Source: UBA6168 sp965222975 (GTDB lineage: Bacteria; Bacteroidota; Bacteroidia; Chitinophagales; Saprospiraceae). Taken from it: a stretch of DNA of 64,000 nucleotides. The stretch covers positions 1-64,000 of the forward strand of contig CBDCVJ010000055.1 in the NCBI GenBank assembly GCA_965222975.1, read 5' to 3'. The translations under genes were made by a program, and so were the position numbers. The notes under the pieces were generated by a model that saw only the letters and a program-made list of their open reading frames with translations, searched no databases and was not told the origin of the DNA. Below are positions 33,817 through 42,200 of the stretch, one piece after another (the first letter of the stretch is position 1; every line of letters begins with the position of its first letter).

Positions 33817-35172
33817 TTAATCCAATATAACCATTGTTTTTGTCTGAACCATTGTACCTATCCGAAGGCTATAGTGATATATGCCTTGCGGCAACTGAAC
33901 CAGTTTTTCATTTTTCCCATCCCATTGGATTTGATGCTCACCTGGAGGTTGTTTTCCATTTACCAGTGTTCTTATTTTTTGGCCAATTGCATTATATATG
34001 GTGAGTTCGAGATGGCTGGGCTTTGCTAATTGGTAAGAAATTGTGGTGGAAGTATTAAGTGGGTTTGGATAGTTTTGGAGCAACTCGAATTCATTTTGGT
34101 TGGCATTTATGACCCCATTAACGACATCTGTAGAGTCAATACCTTCTATCCTAATATCGTCAATGTACCAACCGTTGTCAGTATTAAAATTACCTGAATT
34201 GAAGTAGAATGCAATTCGGATAGTTGAATCTGAATAAGACGATAAATCAATGGCATATTGTGTCCAACTATTACTAGTTCCATCGAAGAGCGGGTCTGAA
34301 ATGGTTTCCCAAGCTCCTCCATTCACAGAAATTTGAATTCGGCCATTGTCATCAGAAAACCTGTACCATTGCCAAAAAAATAGTGTGGGAATTTGACCTT
34401 GCAATGGGGTTAGGATAACTTCAGGACTAATCAACCTAGTATTCGCACTACCGTGAAAATTGCCATTTAAAACCGTCCCTGCCACCTGTTGGCCTGAATG
34501 AGCATTTGCAGGACCTACCGTAGGGACACCAATTTCCCATAATCCATTATCAGCACTCCAATCCCCCACACCCAATTCAAAGCCTTCAGGATTATTAAAA
34601 GGGGTTACTTCCACTTCTACAGAAATATCATCAACATACCAGCCATTGTCAGTATTAAAATTACCTGAATTGAAATAAAACGCAATTCGGATAACTGAAT
34701 TTGCATAAAGTGTTAGATCAGCAATATGTTGCGTCCAGTTAGTACTTGTACCATCAAAGAGCGGGTCTGAAATGGTTTCCCAAGCTCCTCCACTCACAGA
34801 AATTTGAATTCGGCCATTGTCATCGGAAAACCTGAACCACTGCCAAAATTTTAATTGAATATTTTCATCCGAATTTATATCAGGTAATGCAATACTTGGG
34901 CTGATCAACCTCGTATTTGCACCACCAGAAAAATTTCCATTCAAAACAGTACCTGCTACTTGCTCACCAGAAAATGCATTTGCTGGCCCGACGGTTGCGA
35001 TGCCCGCATCCCATAAACCATTATCTGCAAACCAACTTCCTATCCCATTTTCAAAATCTTCATTAAACACAATAGTTGTCTGCCCATAAATTGAAATATT
35101 AATCAGGAACAATGCGAGGATCAGATTAACCTTTTTAAAGGAGAATGCACTTTTGCAGTTTTTCTTTTTCAT
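33817..35172 (-). CDS. T9SS protein with two MAM-like repeats
   Basis: Secreted protein of 451 residues. A signal peptide (core FKKVNLILALFLINISIYG) is followed by two copies of a domain of about 165 residues that resembles MAM or jelly-roll domains found on secreted peptidases. Each copy has ADNGLW, VGPANAxSGxQVAGTVLNGN, a QW-x-RFSDDNGRIQISV core, GGAWETISDPLFDGT and GWYxDDI. The copies are about 70% identical. A type A sorting domain (LLQNYPNPLNTSTTISYQLA to KTMVILD) ends the protein. No catalytic domain is present, so it is likely a binding or adhesive protein. It lies 223 bp downstream of the split hybrid kinase gene, on the same strand, and is a natural candidate for its control. Confidence 0.85.
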   Translation of the reverse strand: MKKKNCKSAFSFKKVNLILALFLINISIYGQTTIVFNEDFENGIGSWFADNGLWDAGIATVGPANAFSGEQVAGTVLNGNFSGGANTRLISPSIALPDINSDENIQLKFWQWFRFSDDNGRIQISVSGGAWETISDPLFDGTSTNWTQHIADLTLYANSVIRIAFYFNSGNFNTDNGWYVDDISVEVEVTPFNNPEGFELGVGDWSADNGLWEIGVPTVGPANAHSGQQVAGTVLNGNFHGSANTRLISPEVILTPLQGQIPTLFFWQWYRFSDDNGRIQISVNGGAWETISDPLFDGTSNSWTQYAIDLSSYSDSTIRIAFYFNSGNFNTDNGWYIDDIRIEGIDSTDVVNGVINANQNEFELLQNYPNPLNTSTTISYQLAKPSHLELTIYNAIGQKIRTLVNGKQPPGEHQIQWDGKNEKLVQLPQGIYHYSLRIGTMVQTKTMVILD

Positions 35173-35395
35173 GATATCTGGTTTTAAAAAATGAAGTGAA
35201 GGGATGAACTACATTTCAGTTTAGTGGTAGTATTTTATCAGCTAAAAATGTCACTGCAAAGGTGGAGGGAAAATCAATTCAAGGTTTGACCTATAGCAAC
35301 AATATATTATAACATTCTTACAATCTTAGTCAACACCAAGCTGTCACATTTTTACAATTGCTATGCTTAAGGGCACTTAATGAATTGGCTTTCAA

Positions 35396-37501
35396 TTATT
35401 TGTGGATGTCACTCGGCGGATACCCGAATTTTTCTTTAAACCGCCTTGAAAAGTAGGGCAAACTGCTGAATCCTACCTCAAATGCAATTTCCGTTATGGT
35501 CAATTCTTTTTGTTGTAGGAGTTCTTTTGCTTTATCCAATCTGTAACCTTCGAGGTATTGACGTGCCGTCTTGTTTATTAAACCCTTTATTTTTCTATCC
35601 AATGTATAAATGGGCATCAGGAGTGCAGCAGCCAGTTCATGGGCATTAAAATTTTCTTCGCTGATATGCTTTTTGATGATTTGCTCTACCTTGATCAAAA
35701 ATGGTGGCTTTGATTCCTTTTTTCCAGAAGCCAACTGAATCTTTTGTTTTAGGAATAACAGGTTTTGGATTTTCAAAAGGAGTTCTTCCGTACCAAAAGG
35801 TTTTATCAAATAATCAATTGCACCAGTTTCGAAACCACGTTGTCTATCTTTTTCAGCGGCCTTTGCTGTCAGAAGGATGACTGGGATATGATTGGTACGT
35901 TCATCGTTTTTCAAAAAACGACAAACTTCAAATCCATCCTTTTTGGGCATCATCACATCGCTAATAATAATGTCAGGTATGAGTTGAATGGCTTTGGAAA
36001 TTCCCTCTTCTCCATCCCGGGCAATTGCAATTTCAAAACTACCTCTTAAATTTTGGGCGAGATAGACTAATAAATCCTCATTATCTTCAATTAAAAGTAG
36101 AATAGGAGCATGTTGATCGCCACTTATATTCTCCTCTGTTTTTTTCTGGGTTCTGTGCAATAATATATTTGGATTTTTTTCTAATTCTTTTTTAGTTTTT
36201 ATTTCTTCTTTTCCTTCAAAATGATGGTGAATAGGAAGCATCACTTCAAATTCCGTCCAATTCCCAAATTCACTTTTTACACCAATTTTTCCACCTAACA
36301 ATTCAACGATTCCTTTGACTAATGCCAATCCAATTCCAGTTCCTGCTTTATTTCTTAAAGAAGATTCAACCCGATAAAAACGGTCAAAAATGTAAGGCAA
36401 GGCTTCTTGTGAAATTCCCTCTCCATAATCTTTAATTTTCATTATTAAAAAATCACTCTCTTTTTGGATGGTCTTTTTAGCATGAAAAACAATCTTCCCG
36501 CCTTCTTGTGAATGTTTAATGGCATTGGTTAGAATATTGGAAATGATGCGGTGGAATTTTCCCCGGTCAAAATCCATTTTTATTTCTTCATTTTCGCAGT
36601 ATATAGAAAGCTTAATTTTTTTGATGGCAGCATAAGATTCAAACGATTCCCCCAAATATTTAAGGTAAGGCACCACATTCCCATATTCCCATTTAACCTC
36701 CATTTCACCAAAATCCAATTGGGTCTGGTCCAGCATTTGATTGACCAGATCCAACAGGTTGCCTCCATTGCGAACCACTATCTCCAACTGGCGTTGGGAG
36801 TCTTCATTCGGTATTCCTTTTAATTTATTTTTAAGGTCATTGGCTATTCCCATGATAATGGCAATGGGAGTGCGGAACTCATGGGTTATATTGGCGTATA
36901 ATTTAGATTTAAGTGCTTCTTTTTCCTGACGGTGTTTTTCTGTCTTTACCGATTGCCTTCTACGATAAATATATATTAGCAATAATAACCCCAGAATAAA
37001 GTATAATAAATAAGCCCAAATAGTTTTCCACCAAGGGGGGGCGATTATTATTTTAATCGTCCGGTATTCTTTATTCCAAACGCCATCATTGTTAGAACCC
37101 TTTGCCCGAAAGTAATAGGTGCCGGGCGACAAATTGGTAAAGGAAACATATCTCCTTGTCCCAATATTGATGGAGTCAGTATACAGCCCATCCATTTTAT
37201 AAGCATATTGATTTTTTTCAGAGGTACTATAGTTTAAAGCGGCCAACTGAAACCCAAAAGAATTCTGGTAATACTTTAACTTCAATTCGGCAGTGCTGTT
37301 GATTGATTTTTCCAAAGGGGGCTGGCCTATGGAAACAAGGGTATCGTTTAGATAAAAATCATTAAATACAAGGGGTGGCTGGTATTTATTGATTATTATA
37401 CTATCGGGATGGAAATAGGTAAAACCATTTACACCCCCAAAATAAAACAAACCGCTTTTCCCTTTATGGTAAGCCCTTGTATTAAATTCATTACTTTGCA
37501 A
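35396..37501 (-). CDS. C-terminal part: kinase, receiver, AraC-type HTH
   Basis: Sense in this frame begins near 37888, but the first available start is a TTG at 37501, inside a propeller blade. The 701 residues hold the end of the propeller, the Y_Y_Y domain (YKMDGLYTDSINIGTRRYVS) and a membrane helix (IWAYLLYFILGLLLLIYIYR, about 164-183). They continue with the HisKA phosphoacceptor HEFRTP (His207 in this fragment), HATPase boxes (GTGIGLALVKGIVELLGG), a receiver domain (phospho-accepting Asp515 in ISDVMMP) and an AraC-type HTH ending SLPYFSRRFKEKFGYPPSDI. Without the periplasmic propeller and signal peptide it is unlikely to work as a sensor. Confidence 0.7.
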   Translation of the reverse strand: MQSNEFNTRAYHKGKSGLFYFGGVNGFTYFHPDSIIINKYQPPLVFNDFYLNDTLVSIGQPPLEKSINSTAELKLKYYQNSFGFQLAALNYSTSEKNQYAYKMDGLYTDSINIGTRRYVSFTNLSPGTYYFRAKGSNNDGVWNKEYRTIKIIIAPPWWKTIWAYLLYFILGLLLLIYIYRRRQSVKTEKHRQEKEALKSKLYANITHEFRTPIAIIMGIANDLKNKLKGIPNEDSQRQLEIVVRNGGNLLDLVNQMLDQTQLDFGEMEVKWEYGNVVPYLKYLGESFESYAAIKKIKLSIYCENEEIKMDFDRGKFHRIISNILTNAIKHSQEGGKIVFHAKKTIQKESDFLIMKIKDYGEGISQEALPYIFDRFYRVESSLRNKAGTGIGLALVKGIVELLGGKIGVKSEFGNWTEFEVMLPIHHHFEGKEEIKTKKELEKNPNILLHRTQKKTEENISGDQHAPILLLIEDNEDLLVYLAQNLRGSFEIAIARDGEEGISKAIQLIPDIIISDVMMPKKDGFEVCRFLKNDERTNHIPVILLTAKAAEKDRQRGFETGAIDYLIKPFGTEELLLKIQNLLFLKQKIQLASGKKESKPPFLIKVEQIIKKHISEENFNAHELAAALLMPIYTLDRKIKGLINKTARQYLEGYRLDKAKELLQQKELTITEIAFEVGFSSLPYFSRRFKEKFGYPPSDIHK

Positions 37502-37877
37502 ACCATCCCGAACATCATAAGTCCTGATTACTTTCTCACGGACAAGGTCAAATTCAAAAATACCTTTGTTACAGCTTATCCATAAAATACCATTATTCGC
37601 TTCAAGGATGCCATAAATTGTATTGTGGGGAAGCCCTTGTTTGGTAGTAAACCTTTTAAATTTTTTGGTATTTATGTTTAATTTATTGAGTCCGCCGTGA
37701 TATGTTCCAATCCAAATTATGCTGTCGTTAAAAGGATAGATGACATTGACATAATTTATGCTCAGGCTATCAGGATGCTTGGAGTTGGCTATATAGTTAT
37801 TTATTACTTTATATTTATTTCCGTTTTTTTGAAGGCGAAAAATTCCGCATTCTCTTGTACCTACCCATATTTCATTT

Positions 37878-39026
37878 TTACCATTTATAGGGACTACTTG
37901 AAATGGTGTTTATATTTCCGCATTCTTTGCCAAAATCCTTAACAATATCTAGGCGATTGGTTTGTGCATTATAACTCAATAACTCTCTGGTTCCAATCCA
38001 CAAATTTTCAATGCTGTCATAGGTCAAGCTTCTGACACCGTTTAATTTTTTTTTCGACACACTATCCAATTTCGAGGAAAGAAAATAATAACTTCCAGTT
38101 TGTGGATTATAATTTACCAACCAATCTCCATTACCATCACTTCCTCCCAACCAATAAGTGTTTTCCTTTCCCTTTGCTGTGGCCCAGCACATTTTTGTTA
38201 TGGGCGGGTTCTTTTTTATCTTTAGTGAATTTAAATCAAGATGATTAAATCCGCCCCCAACTGAAAACCCTACCAATACTTCTCCTTCGTTTGTCTCTAC
38301 AATAGTGCGGATATTATTACTATTAAGGAGTTTAGAGTGTGGGATTTCATTGCGAATGGTAAGGAAAGGTTTTTTATTCTTTTCAATAAATATCAACCCC
38401 GTTACATCTTCGATCCAAAAATTACCAGCAGCATCTTTTAAAATAGGTTCATATTCCTGAAACTTTTTTTCAATATCATGAGGATACAATTGGGCTAATT
38501 CCCCGAATAAATTTTCTTTCCTTTTTTTATTTTTTTCTGTATTGTTGAAATAATCCAAGATGTTAGCAGGGACAGCGTTATCAAGACTATCGGCAGCAAT
38601 AAATTTTTCAGTCTTTATATCTAATTTATCGATTAAACCCATATTATCAGTCAAGCCCCAGCCAAGATATGCCCATATGTTTCCGTCCTTGTCCTCTGCG
38701 ATTAATTGCACAAAACTCCCTCGAATGGAAGTCGAATCCCCCAGTTCATGTTGAAACGATTTAAATTCATACCCATCATACCGGATCAATCCATCCTCTG
38801 TGGCCAACCAAATATATCCACTGCTGTCTTGAATAATATCCGAAATGGAAGTTTGAGGCAATCCATCATCAACCGTAATGTGCTTTGCTTTATACTTTAA
38901 GTTTTGGCTTGCCACATTACAAGGCAAAAACAATATCGTCAACCCGATCAACAGCGGAGCATAAGAATTTAATTCGTAAAAAAAATAAAATAACCCTTTT
39001 AAAAATTTCATAAACAAGTTTTTCAT
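37878..39026 (-). CDS. N-terminal part: propeller sensor region
   Basis: 382 residues with a signal peptide (hydrophobic core APLLIGLTILFLPC). The start of a regulator propeller follows (KHITVDDGLPQTSISDIIQD, IWLATEDGLIRYDGYEFKSF, EDKDGNIWAYLG, IENLWIGTRELLSYN). A Lys-rich insertion (NTEKNKKRKENLFGELAQLY) lies between blades. The last two residues before the stop are out of frame. Blade count and sequence resemble periplasmic ligand-sensing halves of Bacteroidota hybrid kinases, whose ligands are often glycans. Confidence 0.7.
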   Translation of the reverse strand: MKNLFMKFLKGLFYFFYELNSYAPLLIGLTILFLPCNVASQNLKYKAKHITVDDGLPQTSISDIIQDSSGYIWLATEDGLIRYDGYEFKSFQHELGDSTSIRGSFVQLIAEDKDGNIWAYLGWGLTDNMGLIDKLDIKTEKFIAADSLDNAVPANILDYFNNTEKNKKRKENLFGELAQLYPHDIEKKFQEYEPILKDAAGNFWIEDVTGLIFIEKNKKPFLTIRNEIPHSKLLNSNNIRTIVETNEGEVLVGFSVGGGFNHLDLNSLKIKKNPPITKMCWATAKGKENTYWLGGSDGNGDWLVNYNPQTGSYYFLSSKLDSVSKKKLNGVRSLTYDSIENLWIGTRELLSYNAQTNRLDIVKDFGKECGNINTISSSPYKW

Positions 39027-39177
39027 TCAATGTAGCCACCATAACCTGCCCCTCATTTTAATCGGGATTCAATTGGCAGGCTGGAAAACTTTTATTTGCG
39101 TTTTTTTTTGAAAAACATCCTACAAGGTAATTACTTATTCCAATTTTTTGGGCTACCTATTTTTGGCAAAGGAAAAT

Positions 39178-39214
39178 AAAAAGGGATCGCCGCTATGCGG
39201 CGATCCCTTTTTAT
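39178..39214. terminator. Strong bidirectional terminator
   Basis: AAAAAGGGATCGCCGC and GCGGCGATCCCTTTTT pair perfectly around TAT, with A runs and T runs outside. It serves the minus-strand gene that stops at 39244. Confidence 0.9.
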
Positions 39215-39243
39215 TTATCAAGAGATGGAATTACGAAAAAACC

Positions 39244-42200
39244 CTACATGATTTTTACAAACTTCTCCACCGCCGTTTTATCATCCATTTGCAAAAGCAG
39301 AAGATAAGTACCTGATGGCAAGTCTACAGTATCAAAATCAAATCGGTTGTCACCCAATGAAACTGCATTTCTGAAAGTAGCCACTTGATTGCCCAATACA
39401 TTCACAATGCTCATCTCTGCGTTGCCAGCAATGGCTGAATTAAATGTTACGAAGAAGGCATCTCTTACTGGGTTCGGTTTCAGTTCAAATGCACTGATCT
39501 CGGCAAAGGTGACGGCATTCGGCCCAGTATTACAATCAAGCGTAAGTTCCTGAAAAACGACACAACCCGTTATATCAACGACGCTGATATTAATAAGGGC
39601 TTCCCCCTCACCTGCCAAAATTGTGGCCATTGGTTCACCAGGCATGGCGTTTATTTGCCAGCCTATACCAGAAAATATCTGCCATGAATAAGCGAAAGGA
39701 GCCGTACCATTGGCCGTATTGATTAAAAGATCGTAGCTCTCGCCACAGTCTATTGAATCAGGAACATCTAAGGACATGGCAAAAGCTGCATCGGTAATCA
39801 AAACTTCGAAATTATCCGAAGAGGAATTACCACATCCGTCCATTGCGACATAGCTGTAAGTGTAGGTCACAAAATCGCAGGTTGACTCATAGCTGGAATC
39901 CATCTCAACTGTTACCATACTACAGTCAGTGGCAGTCACCGTTGGAGGCGACCAAGCAGCAAATTCGGCTTGGATCATTTCCAAATTAGTAGTAGGCAGG
40001 CCACTCAATACAGGAGCATCGTTGTCCATCAAGTGGATGGATTGTGAAAGCTGGGTATTGTTGCCACATGCATCGGTTGCAGTCCAGGTACGTGTAATAA
40101 TGGTTTCGCAAGCCATTACTTCTTCCGAGTCGGAAAAAGTAATGTCCAAACTACTACAACCATCTGTGGCTTCCACATCAGCAAACACAGGCACTTCATT
40201 GCAATCTATAAATACATCGGATACAGTTGTTTCAAAAACAGGTGCCTCAATATCTTTCACCGTTATCCTCTGTTCTCCATGTGAAACATTACCGCAGCTA
40301 TCAATAGCAGTCCAGGTACGGGTAAAAATGGTTTCACATGCAAAAGCTTCTTCTGAATCCACAAAAGTTAGACTTGCACCTGAACATGCATCAGACACTT
40401 CAGGTTGCCCAAAATCAACTGCTTCTCCACAATTGATCGTTTTATCGGCAGGAACAAAATCAAACACAGGCGCCACATTGTCTACAGCTGTGATTGTTTG
40501 AGCGGCAGTTGTAACATTTCCACAAGCATCCGTTGCCTTCCAAGTACGCACAAAAGCATAAGAGCCATCGCAAAGGGCAACGGTGGCATCTGTGAAGCTC
40601 ATTTCCACATTGGAACAATCATCAGTGGCTTCCGCCGGTGTGAAAATAATAGGGTCGCCGCAACCGACAGTTTTATCCACATGAACTGACTGGAATACAG
40701 GCGCTTCATTATCCACTAATGTCAGTGTTTGTGAAACAGAACTTTCATTTCCACAAAGGTCGGTCGCCGTCCAGGTGCGGGTGACTGTGAAAGAACCACA
40801 GCTACCTCCATTTTCCCAAACATCATTGTGGGTCATGGTAATGTCTGTTCCTGTTCCACAATTGTCACTTACATCTGGGGTGTCAAAAACTGGCATTCCT
40901 CCATTACAATCAAACAAGCCGTTATTGGGCACATTGGAAAAGACGGGTGCTTCCTCATCTGGCCCAAAGGTGATTAATTGTGTAGCAGAAACTGAATTTC
41001 CACAACTGTCCACTCCCGTCCAGACACGGGTAATCTTAGTTCCATTGTCACAATCCTCCTCATAAAAGTCTTCAAATGTAAGGGTCACATCACCACAGGC
41101 CGAATGACAGACGGCCTGTCCAAAGTCAACTGCCGTACCGTTACAATCGAAGTGCCGATCTTCTGGCATGTATGTAAATGCAATCAGATTGCCACTATTA
41201 AAGCCTGGCAATACCCAGGCTTGTGTAACTGCTGTCGCCACATTTCCGCACGAATCCGTCGCTATCCAGGTGCGGATGATGTCGTAGCCAAAAAGTTGCC
41301 CGTTTACTTCGTTACAGTCGCCAGTCCCAATGATCGAGTCTTGGAACGTAAGGGTTACACTGCTGCAATTGTCAAATACTATGGGATTATCGAAGGTAAT
41401 GGTATCGTCGCAATCAAAGAACTGATCGTAAGGAACGAACAGGAAGACAGGAGCCGTCGTATCAGGCGAAGTTGTCACATTTTGCGAAAAGGTGGAAGTG
41501 TTGCCACAAAGGTCGGTTGCTGTCCAGGTGCGGATAAAGGTGAAACCTGTATCGCAACTGCCCATAACGTTCGAGTCTTCATACGATAAAGCAGTTGGGC
41601 CACAGTCATCAAAAGCAATTGGCATAACTGGATCGTCACCACAACCAACAGTTATGTCTGTTGGATTATTCATGTGAAATATAGGTGCCAACGTATCTGG
41701 CCCAATGAAAAGGGTCTGAGAAACGGAGTCCAAATTGCCACAGGCGTCATGTGCAATCCAGGTACGAGTAACACTAAACGGTTGGCTGCAATCGCCATTG
41801 TTGTTTACCACATCTTCAATAATTACTACGAGGCCGCTATCAGGGCAAGTGGTCGTTACCAGAACACTGTCAAATTCTGGATTGTCAGAACAATCAGCAG
41901 TGATGTCTGTAGGGTTTGGTGGATTGAAAGTGATGACGCCTGTGACCATTGGCGAGGTCATAGTTACTATCTGTACCACAGTATCGGCATTTCCACATTC
42001 ATCAGTTGCTATCCAAGTGCGAATGATTTGAGATGGCAACGGACAAGCACCTCCGATTTGAGATTCTTCAAATTCCAAAGTATAAGGAGAACAGTCCGTC
42101 ACATCGGGGTCTTGTACGGGTGGCACATCAGGGCATTCCATGGTCACATCGGCAGGTACGTTTGAAAAAACGGGTGGGTTGTCGTCAGCAACCGTTATTG

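Larger units (their letters stand above)
35396..39026 (-). pseudogene. Hybrid two-component system gene split by one frameshift
   Basis: Read through one extra base, this is a complete hybrid two-component system of about 1209 codons. The order is signal peptide, propeller repeats, Y_Y_Y domain, membrane helix, HisKA, HATPase, receiver and AraC-type HTH. The break lies at 37877-37890. Deleting one A from the minus-strand AAA at 37886-37884 joins the frames as SSSPYNGKNEIWVGT, exactly the propeller pattern expected. The downstream frame is open for about 130 codons before its first possible start, with no ATG there, which confirms that the two halves were one gene. It could be a genuine pseudogene or an assembly error. 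Confidence 0.85.

Noticed and set aside
41104..41589. Long plus-strand open frames opposite the HYR-repeat gene (also 41674-42165 and 43063-43587)
   Set aside because: They arise because the repeat array gives regular codon patterns on the opposite strand; no domain signal, and the minus-strand protein is clear.
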